From Saccharina japonica (Eukaryota > Sar > Phaeophyceae > Laminariales > Laminariaceae): DNA of 64,000 nt. Shown one piece after another: positions 13,541-25,418 of the stretch (positions are counted from its first letter, which is position 1; each line of letters begins with the position of its first letter). The stretch is taken from the NCBI GenBank assembly GCA_008828725.1, contig MEHQ01002830.1, positions 67,501 to 131,500 on the forward strand, in the 5' to 3' direction. A program made the position numbers and the translations under genes. The notes beneath the pieces were generated by a model that saw nothing but the letters and a program-made list of their open reading frames with translations, had not been told where the DNA came from and ran no database searches.

Positions 13541-13582
13541 AGTTGCGAAGGTGTACACCTCTGTCTGTCGCTGGGACCAGCT

Positions 13583-13880
13583 CGTAGACGTACTACAACT
13601 TTAACGAACACAAACGAAAAAGAAGGACGTGAACACGGTCGAGAATCCGGGGCCCTCGCATTCACACGCCTCTATCTCAAATGTTGCTCTACCCGCACAT
13701 TTTTCTCGCCTGGTCGGTTTTACCTATTTTTATAGTAGACGTACTACAACTCCAACGAAACCAAATGAAGGAGGTGAAGACGGTCTCGAACCCGAGGCCC
13801 TCGTGTTTACACGTCCAACTCCCACCTGTTGCTCTACTCACCCATTTGGCTTGCATGATCAGTTTTTTATTTATTTATGT
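13583..13880. repeat. Tandem duplication of about 150 bases
   Basis: Two successive units start GTAGACGTACTACAACT and pass through GGCCCTCG and GTTGCTCTAC. A weaker third unit may lie at about 12,750-12,840. Confidence 0.65.
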
Positions 13881-14832
13881 AGTAGGCGTACCAATATGCG
13901 ACGTACATACATGTGGTGTGTTGATAGGACCTACTTTCCCTGGCACACAGGAATATTGAACTCCAACTGCTTATGCTCCTGTGCATTGCCTTTCATTGAG
14001 CAGCTGTTAGCGCTTCCAGCGAAATTGAGAAGTGACAAATGCTTTCTGCACCGCCAATGACATGGACCCGGGGGGTGTTCCTCAAGAACCCCCGGGGCCT
14101 CCCGCAAGCAGAGCAGATGCTCATTGCCAAAGTTTGCGCCATCATGCGCGTGTATCGCCTGAAGGGAGAGCAGAGGGGTTTCTCGGGGCACGTCGTCAAC
14201 GCTGTTCCCTGTTTCCCCGCCCCCACCAATGCACACAAGTTGACGGCAGTTACTAATATCCTACTGCGCGAGTTGCTAGCGACAGCTATACTATCGTATC
14301 TAGATAAGTGTGGTCACTACGTAGTAGTTCGAGTAAAGGCGGTGGGGATTTGTTTCGAGTCTGGTATACTGCCTCCACAATTCCCGTGGGGTACTACGAA
14401 GGGAGGAAACGTATGCAAAGGAGATCATCTGGTCCGCGTTTTGTTTTGCTTTTTTTCGAAGTCCTAATGCACAAAATTTGCTCAAAATGAAAACTAAGAA
14501 ATATAGACTAGGTGATTGGGCCTGGAGTTTCTTTGTTATTTGGGCCTGTGAACTTGTTGTATGGACGAATACTATCGGCGTCGACACAGTTCACTTCACA
14601 CAAAGAAGACGAGGCCGCAGGAGTATGGAACGTATTCGAGCTTGCCAATATACTGAGTTTGCACGACTCGCGCGGAGGACGGCAATGATTCTGCTGCCCG
14701 TTATCTTGCCTTTGGGGGGGTGATACGATCGCCCTTTTGGCTATGCTTTCAGTTTTGTCGATGGGATCAAAATGACATACGCACAACGACCCTTCCCCGT
14801 CACCCCCCCTCGAACCCTAGTCTCGACCAGGG

Positions 14833-15179
14833 ATGTCCGTGGCTAGAACCTCTCCCATGTTGATCGCAATCTGGTTGGCATCTGTTGCCCTGGCTTCGGG
14901 CATTAATGTGCCGTGTGCTGAAGGCACGAGGGTGTACGCCCTGACCGTGTGGAGCGGCTACTGGCTCGACGGGCTCGTCATGAGATGCACCGGTGACAGC
15001 GATGAGCAGACCATCCCACCTGTGTTCAACGATCAGCCCGGAGGGGAGGAAGCAGAAGGTATATGCGCGGGCACCGAGGGCGTGCAGAGTATCGAGTGGG
15101 GTGTGCCGAATGCATACTACGGTATGGTCTACCTCAACATCACCTGTCTGGACAACGAAACCTACCATTTCTCCAACGG
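14833..15179 (+). CDS. Gene A exon 1: signal peptide and beta-prism repeats 1-2
   Basis: The exon starts at the ATG in CAGGGATG and ends at AACGG before donor GTGAGC (phase 2). The start is chosen because a signal peptide follows at once and the same start context occurs in gene B. The CAG just before GGATG, behind a pyrimidine-rich stretch, could itself be a splice acceptor, so a 5' UTR exon may lie upstream. More than 80 consecutive bases around the W-S-G and L-D-G-L-V-M motifs are identical to gene B. Confidence 0.85.
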
Positions 15180-18100
15180 GTGAGCAGACGGAACACGATT
15201 GGGGGCTGGGGGGCGGGGATCGAATGGAGCTCCAGTACTAACCAGAAACCTATTACAGTGCCGGACTTAAGAACTACCTGTGTAAGAGATGCGTAATGCA
15301 GAACCACAAACCGACCCCACCTAGATACCTACAGCCCTCCTCCTGCCCCTACATAACCTTGCTGCAGAAGCCTATGATAACATTGCCTCTGGGCTACGAG
15401 GGGTTGGGTTAAGCTTCGGGTTGAATGGCTACTAGGCCTTAATCGTCCTGTCAGGAATAGAGGCTGCGATTTAAGGTTTCCCCTCAGGGGTGCCCAATAC
15501 TGTATGATCGGTTGGCCTCCTCGTGCGAGCAACTACCTACCAGTTACAAGTACTTGTAGTATGATTGTTTACTGCAATACTAGTTGATTTACCACGAGCG
15601 ACAAAATTTCTGGTCGAGTTTGTGCGAGAAAGTGCTTCTTCGAAGTCACGTTTCAGGTGATGTATTGGCCTGCTAGATGGTGGGGGGCCACGCGTGTAGT
15701 AAGTCGGGCCTACGGTACACACAAACACCTACGCATTTACGAGTGCCAATTTTTAACAAAAACATTTGGTTATATTGATTATGCCTGTCAGTAACAACGC
15801 GCGGATCTCAGAAAACAAGGCACCATGCCTATCGTGGGATTGATCTGAGGGTTAGGTCTGGGAGTGAGTTTTCCCCCCAATAGATTCATGCTACTAGATG
15901 CCAGGTATACCTCAATTGTTTCTGGGGCTCGTCACTCGATTTTAATGTATGAGATACTCAGCATCCCCAACCCGAACCTCGATCTGGATAAACGTGATGC
16001 ATAGTGCAAACCCCGACGAACGATGGCATGGCCTGTTTAGATAATTATCGAACGTCGGTGTACCAGGTGCAGGGCACAACAAACGTTCAGGCGAAAAGGC
16101 ATGCCGTATTGGGGAAAACCCCTTTAGTAATCACACAGTAGACAAGACATACTACACTCATTGTCGCGAGCGCCGATGCTGGTGCCGGACAACCCAGCCG
16201 GCCCCCACGCTGCTCGCGAGCGCGTTAGGGAGGGTTAGGGTTGTGTTATGTTAGGATGGTTTTCTGACTATCCTCTATTTCTTGTCCGTTGTACAGGAGA
16301 TGCAGGGAACACGTAAACCATTTATCAGATGGGTGGGATACTACAGAGCACTACCCATAGAGTAGCTTTTCAAATTCAAGGGACATGGAATCTCGAAACT
16401 CGCCGCCCCTCCTCTAGAGGGGCCGACATCATAAAAAGCAAAATATCGACTTTCTTGCCAACTAGAAACAAACTGCACCTTTAAGTCCTACGCTTCAACG
16501 AGGTGTTTAATCGGCGGGGGGGGGTGCGGTGTTGATCTGAATTAAAAAGCAAGATTCCAGCTGTTATATTTCAGATTCAGCACTCTGAAACAGGCGGAAC
16601 GGAGGATAAACGAGCGGGACTGTTTTCCACGAAGACCATTGTTAGAACCACGAATAGAGGAAAACCACGAGACGAAAACGAAAAAATCAAATGTTCCCGG
16701 CAACATTCCGTCGACGTATTTAGTCGTCCATATTTTGAGATCAATGAGGGCTGTCTGCTGCGATCAGGCTGATATACTCACCTAAGACCCCCTACCCCCC
16801 GCGTGTATTTGCCAGTAATCAACAGGGCAACTCGCCGCAGACAGTAGATACCTTGGAAAAACAAAGACTGCAAACATTGGTGCTGGCGTCAGCAAATGTT
16901 CCTTGTTTTCTTCCTAACCTCTCCTACGCATCCGGCCGCAAGAGGAGTGCCTATTGTTTGATTCATTTTGATTATTCTGTACAGTCCGGAGGCTTTTCCA
17001 CGACCAGGGACACACTTCGGGCGTTCCAGCTTGAGGTTTCTATGACTCCGGCAGCATCAGAAAATACAGCAAACAACACTTTTCCGTCGACGATACCAAC
17101 CCTGGCACATCATGATTGTTTACAATCATACATCCATACACCACCAAAGAATGACAACTTAACGAGTGTATTCCTCATCTAGATTTAGGTGTAGTTGTAC
17201 ACGTACAGTGCAAGCACCGGCCGTCCGAACCTTTACGGTACTCAGATCTACAGTGCGATAGTAATCGTGGTAATAATCTTAGACGGGTCAACAGGACCCA
17301 TTGACGGCTGCCTAATACTTTGAGTGGAAGCAAGGCGACCAGGGATGGTTAGGACCGTGAAATTTGAAATGCCTTCGCATGCATGCGGCAGTAGGAATAA
17401 GTGTGGACACATTAGGCAGTGTTGTTCAACTTGCACTTCCGGTATTTGTTGAGGATGCTATAACGAACCGAGTCGCATACACAAAAAGCAACTCTCAGCA
17501 TGGAAGCGGCGTGTGTGTCAGATCCCGTGAACAGTTAAGAAGGCGGTAAACAGTTAAATATAAATCTGATCATAGCAGCACTCAAGCCATCAGCATTGTC
17601 CCGTGAAACTTGGCTGAAATAGGATAAGAAATTGCAGCATCCGGCCGAACCACAAGTCCCACACTTACAGCCTCAGCGAGATCTAAGATTATACGAAGTA
17701 CACCAGAGAGCAAGCACCTGGCATGTATGTATTGGTTCTAATGGTATATCCGAAAACGTTAGTGTGGCGTGGTACCGCCCGCATTGTTGAAAGCGGGTAC
17801 AAGACCAACTCCCTGCCTGGGCCTTTCCTCTCCCGCCAAATTTGGTGTAGATTGTCTAAACCGGGCGACCTCCCACGACGCCTGCTACGATAGAGGTGGC
17901 TTTATTTGGCTGGGATGGCGAGGGCTTCTCATCCCGAAACTCGTCGGAACTTCACGCTTGTGTTGCAATAGTGTTCGTTATGTACTTCGAACATGGAGTT
18001 GTTCATCAGGTAGGAGTTGTATTTCCTCCAAACCCAGTTTGTTTACTTCTTATTAGTATGGAGGTCCTTGAGTGACCACCCTTGGACGAGATTTGGCGCA

Positions 18101-21100
18101 CCTCTGTTGTAGCTTGCGTCTCACATTGTATACGTTTTGAGTATACCTCCGTGGCAGTTGCCCTGGTAACTTGGTTTTTTTCCATGAAAGTTGCTTAAGT
18201 TACAGTAAGTTCAACTTACATGGAAATTGTTTTGACTTTAATCGAAAAAAAACATGTGAGCGAGAGAAGCTCCCTTGGATTCACCCCGTGGTCCAACTTG
18301 GTATACCGCCCCACCCAATGTGGGCCCATCGCGGTTACCAAAACGAGGAATATTTCCGAATGGGATACTAAAAACCGTGTATCACGCAGCGCACACCCGC
18401 ACTCTACCTGTCTGGGGGACGAAGGCTGTATTCAAACGGAAGTTTCGCTTCTATGGAAGTAAGCACTCTTCGCCCCCCTGATGGTGTACTTACTTCATTT
18501 GAAGTACAATTTACTTTCCAGGAGGCAAAACTAACTACCAAAAAGATAAACACAAGAAGTGCAATAATGTGGTGGACCTCGACCCGGTGACTAACGTTGG
18601 TCCAGGCTTGTTCGGAGGATTGACACAATATTGTACGACCATCGAACATATCTCAACCTTTACCGTAATGGCATAGGATGGTATCACCTAACCCGTACAG
18701 TAGTACCGCCCCCTTGCCTGATGGTCCCGCAATGCTCGTACGTTTTGGTTTGGGTTGTTGATTTGCCCTTTTTTTGTCAACAGTTGTGATATGCAACATC
18801 ATGCGTCTCGCCATGGTTTGCAGCGCATTTATCCGCCTGACGTTTCGTTCCTGGACGCCCTTTCGCTCTCCAGTCAGTCGTACAATTTCTGGAACGTAAC
18901 GAGCAGTCGCAACATCTCCTGCGAGGAAGACCAGTATGTACAAGGCATTACGTACACCCTCGACTACCCGGACAACAGCAGCTGGCCGTACTTCCTCACC
19001 AGCCTCGATTTCATGTGCTCATCGTCCACACTCGGTGAGCACAACAGAGGCATTCGTGATGCGGTAGTAGGAGATGCACGGACGTTTTGGAGGCTGTCGT
19101 GACGTTAAGTGAGTGAGCTTTCGCTCGCCCAATCACGTGCCTTGAGATGTCACTGAGCATACAACTCAATGACGAACAACCCAATTACTGGTTCCCTCAG
19201 CGGTCGGGGAGGCCAATCACGCATCTGTTAGTGTCCCACCTATAGCAGGTAATAAACGAGCCAAGTGAGCCGTTGGTTTGGTCCAAACATGGCTTGAAGA
19301 AAGCGTCGAGTTAGTGTGATCACGCACTTCTGAACGCGAGTCGACGAGGGAGGAAATAGCTGAACTGGTATTGCCCTAACGATGAAAACGAAACGTGAAG
19401 TGGGGAGGGGGGAGGGTTGTCCACTTCATTGACCCAGGGTCTCGCTGACGAAATATAAGTTGCAGAAAAGCTAACTCTAAGACAATAGATGGGGAGAAAC
19501 GAAAAAAAATAAAACCAACCGGCCCATGAAAACATTAAAACAAAAGGGGATGTAGCATGGAACTACATATATATACGAAGTATTGGTACTGCATCGATAT
19601 CGAGTAGTTTTTCAAATGAGAACTCGCAGTGACTACGAAAGGTTTCGCCCGAAGATATTGACCTTATCATCGTGGCAAGCGCGACATGAACAAACGACGG
19701 TCCATTTCCACGGCGGTAGTCCGCAAGTGGATGGTTTTTGACCTGCAATAATTGATTCGCGCATGTCGCGTGCTACGATAGAGGCAGCACTTTTGGGTGA
19801 TTTGGTTTCTGAGTGTGACGGGGCTCCTTAACCCAAGCTCATCGGGACTTCATTCATGTGGCGCCAAGGTTTCGTTGTGCACTTCGGCCCCGGGATAGGT
19901 CACCGGGTAGCGCTGATGTTTTCCTCGAACGTCAGTTTTGAGGGAGGTATGTACCTCCCCAAGATAATAACATCAGAAAAACAAACGGTACACCTCTACC
20001 GTAGCATGCGACGTATTTTTTTCCCTCGGGCTGTACAGTCGCCGCTCTCGACTGATAAACCAGGATTCTGGTCCGAGACATAGTTCGTACTTCGTATTTA
20101 TATTGGAGAAATGTGTTTTCCACGTTAGGCCTAGTGTGAATAGGCTCTCTTAGACGTTGTATCGCCTAAGAACTTCCAAGTTCAGTGCTTTGCGGTGCTC
20201 TGTCTCAGACTCCTCCTGCAGGAGGGGGTACGCGCTGACACATGTCTCAGACCACCCCATTATAGGGTGCTTGTGTTCACCTCACCCGATGACCTATGTG
20301 ATGACCGACACTGCAATTGTTTCCACAAATACATGCATTACTGCACAAACAGGTGTAGGGAGTTCTTCTGACATTGGGTAGTTGGTTCGCGGAGGAGCCC
20401 CGACAGGGTGGCAACCATGTTTGTCGGACGAAACGCTGTTCACCTAGCGCAGCACGCCACCTTTACTAGAGAGCCCGTAGTAAAAAAGATATTGCTTTAA
20501 AGGAAGTGTCGGAATCATTGCGCTCCTTGTCACTCGGCTACCTCGTTACGACATGCGGTGTAAACAGCGCACGCCCGTCTTTGAACAATAAATAGAGGGC
20601 CTGACACAACATGACAAACATACGAACAAATCCAGATCCAATCTGCACGGACTGCAGCGGTGGCACAAGACTGAAGATGGACGGAGATCAACCGGAATTC
20701 TGCGAGTTGCCCATCTGCTCAGATATGGAGTGCTGCGAATCAAACGGTAAGTGGGTGGTGCGTGCCACGGTGCGTATGGTCCTAACAGCCAGCTACTCTG
20801 CACCATAATTACTGTGGACCGCTAGTATGATCGAGGCACGGATCGTGTAGTAGTATTTAATATATATCGGTAGTTATATGATCAGATAGAGTTGTTTTGA
20901 ATACGATTTAACATGCTTATCGTGAGGAGCTCCACAAGCACAGACAGGTGCTCCGATAGAGGTATCTAGCGCACGTTGTGGCCGAAACGTCGTGGGAATG
21001 ACGAAGTTTCTTGACCTACACCCGTCCGATAATTGTTTATGCTGTAACATATTCAGTTTCGTACACAGAGCCGTCGCCCCGGTAGACTAGCGGTCAGCTT

Positions 21101-23336
21101 CAAAGGCTACGAGCATTGGCACCCGAAATCAAACCCCACCGTGATGAACGTTTGGCTTTGTTTGAAAAAAGCAAAAGTAACCAACTGCTGAGAGCGCCTT
21201 TGGGGCGCGGGTGGGCGGAACTCGACGAAAGTCGACAAGGAAAGAAAGTGCTGAAATCTTCTCGCGATACAAATTCAAGGCCCATCCCGTAGTAAGGAGG
21301 GGAAGAAGAGCCTTTTTATTGACCCCGGATCTGAGTCACGACTAAAAGGGGAGAAATAAGCAAAAGATGTAGATACGTAACTGGGTTGAACAAAACAAAA
21401 ACAAACCAAAGACCAGACATGGGATTGTTCATCGGATAGCACTTTATTTTGCCTCTAGAATCGGCGTATGGGTGAGGAACAAAACTTCACCAGGGGACGA
21501 GCTTCGGTAGAAACGTCGGTGCATCCCTATGCGTCTATACCTTACCCAAACATCACACTTTGAGACAACTCTTATGAATCTCAGCCAGGTACGCCTAACC
21601 CAGGTGTATGTTATCCTGCGTGTGCCAGGGGTGGACCGGCGTCGAACACGTCGTGGCATTGACACGTGCACATCGGGCGCCAAATATAGCTTATTGGTAG
21701 TTATGAAGTTGCGCCCTACCGCGAAACACGTCTGGACAAACCTGCAACCAGTCCTCGCCGAAGCAGGGCGCAGAAGAAGTGTTTGGAAGTCGTCACAGCA
21801 TTACGGTACATTACCTGACGCGTGCCACAATCGACGTACCACGTGTTTACTGAAAACGTTTATGGATGCGGGCGCTCCCTTTGTCCCAAAATCATCTGAA
21901 TTGCCTTCTTGTGCTACCATATGTTTCGTTTCCTATTCCGGCGCCCATGGCAGTTTCGTCGGGAGGCCTGTTTTGTGTCATCCGCAATAGGGCGATGTAC
22001 AGAGTCCCTCAAGTTGACACCATCCGAAACAAAAACATGGGGCATCATTACCGTAGCACGAGTCGCCAGTGCAGTACCCTGTGGTATTCTCATGCGAAAC
22101 GCTGGGGGATACCGAACAAATTATGCGTATGGCGTACTCTGAGATACTGGGGTGCACCAATTCATTTGTTCAAGGCGCGTTCATACTCCCGGAGGCACTG
22201 TTGTTGTTGGCGATGCATATATATATACTAAACACTCGTGCCCTGGCAGTATTCTTCACAGTGGTAATTGATACATTGGGCTACTTGCGCGGTATGTTTT
22301 TTGGCTTGAACTGCCCTTAAATAACCAGTAGCACTTAAAATACCTACACGCGTCTGAAGTGCGTTACACGTGCAGCTTTCGAGGGATGGCGTGCAATGAG
22401 GTACCGGGGATTGTACCATTTTTGATTAATATGTAGGGCATGACATTTTTTGTGATATCCATTTGTAGGGTCCACTCCAACTTAATATTTCGGAGTTTTC
22501 GTGCGTCGCCGAACGTGCGAGGTCGCTAGTTCGTCGATATCGGCGGTAACCGACGAGTACTACCGTGAGATTGCTGAACCTGACGATCGATGCGCAAAGG
22601 CCCGTACCGGCGGGTACTTTGGGACGGCGTTTGAAATGACGGCTTGTCGAAGAAGTCAATACCACGCTAGAGGTGATGCCTTATTGTCTGAGCTCCTCGC
22701 GCAGGGAGGTCAACAATTCATCATCAAAAACCTAACTTCGGAGAACTTTCTTTGATGTGAAACTCGACAAAGCGTGTTGTTAGGTATGAGCCCACACTAT
22801 AAAAACAAGACCACTTAAGGTTAAATTTCGTAGTAACAGGTATCTGCTCACTCGAAGAGCGTAACCGGTCATAAAGGTTTCAGTTAAAAACGTGTAACCA
22901 CCGTACGGTGAAATCAGTCCGCATGCCTCTGAGTGTAAACCCTTCACAAAGTTTAGCAGGAACAATTAATTGACGTCAGCCGCGGTACACGTACGGTCTA
23001 GGTATCAAGGTCGGTTTGTGGATCGTCACCGCGTATTCCCCACCCTCATCATATGTTTCACGCCGTAATTAAACGACTCCAGCCAACTATATCACCGCCC
23101 TGAACCGGGTGTCGAATTGTCCTCCGGCCTCATGAAATGCAGGTGACGAAGGTTCGGAGTGCATCATAATGTCCGTCATCATCGGTGTCGTTTCCACTGT
23201 GGTTGCGGCCATGATCGTTTCGGGTAGCGCGTGGATGGTCAAAAAGTTCAAACAGGAAAACGATACCCTCGGAGGGGTCGAAACGTTTCACGTGAAGGAC
23301 CGGGCAGACCTCAAAGAACTTCCGAGTGGCTCATAG
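14833..23336 (+). CDS. Receptor-like type I membrane protein, beta-prism (jacalin/VMO-I-like) ectodomain, gene A (4 exons)
   Basis: Joining 14833-15179, 18784-19034, 20636-20746 and 23143-23336 gives a 300-residue protein. Residues 1-23 are a signal peptide (hydrophobic MLIAIWLASVALASG). Three repeats follow, each starting and ending in Cys: C28-C52, C78-C105 and C162-C194. They share a pattern C-x(5-6)-[VY]-x-x-[LI]-x-[VWY] ... [LV]-x-[MFI]-x-C. A threefold repeat of this kind suggests a beta-prism I fold as in jacalin or vitelline membrane outer protein I; this is inference. Residues 201-236 are Cys-rich (C203, C206, C222, C227, C232, C233). A helix at about 244-269 is followed by KKFK and a tail of about 30 residues. 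N-glycosylation sequons lie at N102, N108, N153, N159 and N180. A role in surface recognition is likely but unproven. The same exon plan recurs in gene B. No enzyme motif is visible, and the tail is too short for a kinase. Confidence 0.82.
15180..18783 (+). other. Intron 1 of gene A
   Basis: A GTGAGC to CAACAG intron. About 15,240-17,210 has no partner in gene B, which accounts for most of the length difference. The TIR element at 17,883-18,117 is shared with gene B. Open frames inside (for example 16,853-17,182) are not conserved. Confidence 0.6.
17883..18117. mobile_element. TIR element family R, copy in intron 1 of gene A
   Basis: Starts GCTACGATAGAGGTGGC and ends CACCTCTGTTGTAGC, a degenerate inverted repeat. 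The same element sits at 41,207-41,412 in gene B, so this insertion predates the duplication. Confidence 0.55.
18784..19034 (+). CDS. Gene A exon 2: linker and beta-prism repeat 3
   Basis: The acceptor is a T-run followed by GTCAACAG, and the donor is CTCG before GTGAGC. The phase-2 entry completes a Gly codon, and the exon leaves in phase 1. Length is 251 bases, identical to gene B. The first third (residues 117-150) differs strongly between paralogs, including the positions of cysteines. The part from FWNVTSS to DFMCSSSTL is well conserved. Confidence 0.83.
19335..19520 (+). repeat. 3' fragment of tRNA-derived SINE
   Basis: It carries GTCGACGAGGGAGGAAA and ATTGACCCAGGGTCTCG, matching the body and tail of the SINE at 21,073. 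The head is missing. The counterpart in gene B lies at 42,610-42,790. Confidence 0.55.
19738..20024. mobile_element. TIR element family R, insertion specific to gene A
   Basis: The core runs from CGTGCTACGATAGAGGCAGC to CCTCTACCGTAGCATGCG, an inverted repeat of about 16 bases. Gene B reads directly from GGATGGTTT to CTCGGGCTGTAC (about 43,005-43,025), giving an empty site. It is about 250-290 bases and has no coding capacity. Confidence 0.7.
20636..20746 (+). CDS. Gene A exon 3: Cys-rich module
   Basis: This 111-base exon (37 codons, phase 1 to phase 1) encodes C-x2-C-x15-C-x4-C-x4-C-C. The donor is AACG before GTAAGT. The acceptor AAATCCAG has no pyrimidine tract, but it is the only nearby AG that keeps the frame, and it is identical in gene B. 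The module looks like a small disulfide knob placed just outside the membrane. I do not recognise its family. Confidence 0.78.
21073..21375 (+). repeat. tRNA-derived SINE, copy 1
   Basis: The head resembles a tRNA promoter, with an A-box-like GTAGACTAGCGGTCAGC and a degraded B-box-like AAATCAAACCCCACC. The body contains GCTGAGAGCGCCTTTGG and the tail GACCCCGGATCTGAGTC. It is about 300 bases and transcribed like a tRNA if active. The orthologous copy lies at 44,283 in gene B. Confidence 0.75.
22440..22650. other. Conserved island in intron 3, gene A
   Basis: About 150 bases match 45,775-45,930 almost without gaps, centred on GCTAGTTCG and ATATCGGCGGTA. On the + strand it could encode an ...SSSISAV... 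frame, and on the - strand a YRRYRRTSDLARSAT frame. No splice sites are conserved in both units, so I do not make it an exon. Confidence 0.45.
23143..23336 (+). CDS. Gene A exon 4: transmembrane helix and cytoplasmic tail
   Basis: The acceptor is CATGAAATGCAG, in phase 1. The exon encodes an acidic juxtamembrane stretch, a helix (IIMSVIIGVVSTVVAAMIVS), the basic stop-transfer KKFK and a tail ending ADLKELPSGS before TAG. The tail differs from gene B mainly by conservative changes, so it is probably under selection. It has no ITAM-like or kinase motif. Confidence 0.83.
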
Positions 23337-23342
23337 GGAAGG

Positions 23343-23590
23343 TGCCAATAGTTTTATACCCGTCTGGTGTTTCTTAGGGGGCTTGTCCAACGCATTGACC
23401 GGTCTCGGCCTTCTTAGAGCTGGCACTTTGGTACGTTGTACCCGGCAAGCCTACAGAAACAAGCTTGACAACAAACGAACCTGGTGAACAGTAGACGAAG
23501 AAATGCATGCTTTGGGTGCCGAAAAAGCTATTTCCAATTTGAAACATTGTGCGTGCATACTGGGCAAAATAGCATGTAATTATTTAATGC
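23343..23590 (+). other. Conserved frame just after the stop of gene A
   Basis: It aligns with 48,075-48,327 over about 80 codons with no indel and shares FLGGLSN, LRAGTLVRCTR and a final TGA nearby. In this copy the frame is interrupted by one in-frame TGA (about 23,486). It is either a 3' UTR, a former coding exon, or an alternative C-terminus. Confidence 0.4.
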
Positions 23591-24960
23591 TCTGAACGAC
23601 GGAATGAGACTTTCCTGGAGGACGGGGGTAATACTGGGCAATGTTGCAGCGAGGTGGCACTTTGAGAAACGTCCACACTTTGTTTAGTGGCAGGTTTCTC
23701 CTTGTCATGGTAATTGTCTATCAGCTTGGTACACCGTCGTATATTGTATTGTAAAGTGGTTATGCCGTGATATCCCTGACGATTCATTGGTATTTAAGTG
23801 CCGTGATGTTTTGAAGTCGGGCTTTGGGGCGAGATCTTATGCTCCCGTAGCGTGAAAATCTCAGTGTCTACTAGACCCAGCCCAACCGCATAGCATAGTC
23901 GCATGCGTTGCATCGCCTTTGGAAGTCGATTAAAATGTTCTATACATTCTGATTTGACATCGAGGTTGAAGATAACGGGGCATTGATCGTACAGGCACAT
24001 GCCCCAGTGGGGGCTTACAACGCTCATTCCTGTTCAGTATTATCAGATAGCAGTAGGAGTTTGAATGTGCGCGTTTTTATCGAGGGCTTCTTCACGAGCA
24101 GCAAACCTTCTACCCCACGACCAGACCCTCTCATGTCTAGTGGTATGTAGACTATGACGTCAACCTATAAGGAGGGTTAGTCACGGGGGTGCGTGGGGAA
24201 CCCTATCGAAACCTACATCAGGCATAGAGATGGTTCAGGCGCGGCCAGGACATTTTGACCCAATCTCAGTGTTAGGTTTACCAAGCAACTGAAGTGCTTT
24301 TGCGTGTTTGAAGTTTAGTACCCCCGCTAAAGGAAAAATCCCTATACCTGAGGGAAATGACGCCCCGTGAGACTAGGTTTGTTCTGCGGGCCTTACAAGG
24401 ATGTTGTATGAACCGCCTGCTAAATTACCAGAACAACGGATGGAGCTGTTTTGAAACCATTCAGAATAGCTACTATTGACGGCAATCGTTTGTAAGCCTT
24501 TGTTGTTGAAAATATGAAACTATGAAAAGGAAACATGGAATGGTTGTGTGCAACAACATTTGGAAGCAACTCCCGGTTGGACGTTTGTGGAAGTCGAAGT
24601 TCTCAAACACTCCAGGGTAAATGCTAAAAAACAAGAGCTAAAGCCTTCAACAGTCGATAACGAAATATTTGTAAATAATACAAACTCTGGGCGCGCTTGT
24701 GTTTTGTGTATACTGGCATGATGCACAACCCTGCTCACATTCATTTTCCAACTCTCAAAAATACAACTGCAAAGTTGCGAACGTGCAAACTGTCGGTAGA
24801 GCCAGCTCGTACTGTAGTATGGATGTATTAGGATGGCATGATTTGACAGAACCGTTGCAGTATCGCAATCTGAATAACAGCAGGTCATGTATAGTGTACA
24901 GTGTACAGTATACAGGACACCTAATGACAAACAGGCCAATAAGAAAGCCAGGCTGACATC
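23591..24960. other. Right end of unit A, non-coding
   Basis: It matches 48,340-48,615, 49,166-49,250 and 49,860-50,090. The last part carries CCCTGCTCACA and ACTGCAAAGTTGCGAACG, related to the foldback arm at 13.5 kb. No gene was seen. Confidence 0.45.
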
Positions 24961-25418
24961 TCCCAAAAATTAAGAAAGACGCGAGGCTGGGCCCCCGCTG
25001 CAAAATAAGAAAGTCCTGTTACCCCCCTGGGGCGAATCCCCGATGCCTTCGGGAAACCCTGCTGCCTGCCCCTGGTGGTCGCGAGTAACATCCTCCAGGT
25101 GTTCAGCTAACAGATTTGTCCAATTTTGACCTGTTACAGCAGTGTGTACTCGTAGATTTGTAGATTTTGTTGTGTGTGAAACGGAATTTGGTTTTTGCCG
25201 TTTCATATTGTTCAGTTTGTTTCACCCCACAAAAACGCTTGTTTTCGATGCGGACACCCAACAATAGTGGACTGGGTATACTGCGGTATATGTTTTGAAT
25301 CTTCCCCGCAGGGAGGAAAGAGGGGGGAAAGGGGAAGAGCAGCCCGTAGGACTGTCGCAGACCCAAGACATAAATTTTGCGGCCCTCATTTTGGCAATGG
25401 TATTCACGGCCAGACTAA
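24961..25418. other. Spacer between duplication units, left part
   Basis: It carries repeat fragments of the AGGCTGACCTTC family (AGAAAGACGCGAGGCTGGG) and no clear gene. Confidence 0.4.

Larger units (their letters stand above)
10741..14832. other. Intergenic region upstream of gene A
   Basis: It holds a foldback repeat (13,290-13,540) and a tandem duplication (13,583-13,880). Several open frames of 80-180 codons occur (for example 11,407-11,958), but none has a partner upstream of gene B, so I do not call them. The promoter of gene A should lie at the right end, but no core motif is convincing. Confidence 0.4.
20747..23142 (+). other. Intron 3 of gene A
   Basis: A GTAAGT to ATGCAG intron. 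It holds a full-length SINE (21,073), a degenerate family R element at about 21,865-22,065, and a conserved island at 22,440-22,650. The open frames seen here are not kept in gene B, apart from the island. Confidence 0.6.
600..24960. repeat. Tandem segmental duplication, unit A
   Basis: The order of matching blocks is the same as in unit B: the 28.0-28.8 kb first exon, the 30.1-31.0 kb block, the 31.4 kb minisatellite, the 32.1-33.4 kb block, gene B, its downstream frame, and the 49.9-50.1 kb block. Exons are strongly conserved. Between them there are many substitutions and large insertions in one copy or the other, so the duplication is old. Borders are approximate, read by eye. Confidence 0.75.

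Noticed and set aside
21073-21150. tRNA gene
   Set aside because: A-box and B-box-like parts are present, but the cloverleaf is degraded and a conserved 230-base body follows, so it is a SINE head.
22501-22755. Extra exon of gene A between exons 3 and 4
   Set aside because: Exon 3 joins exon 4 in phase without it, and no acceptor or donor is conserved in both genes.
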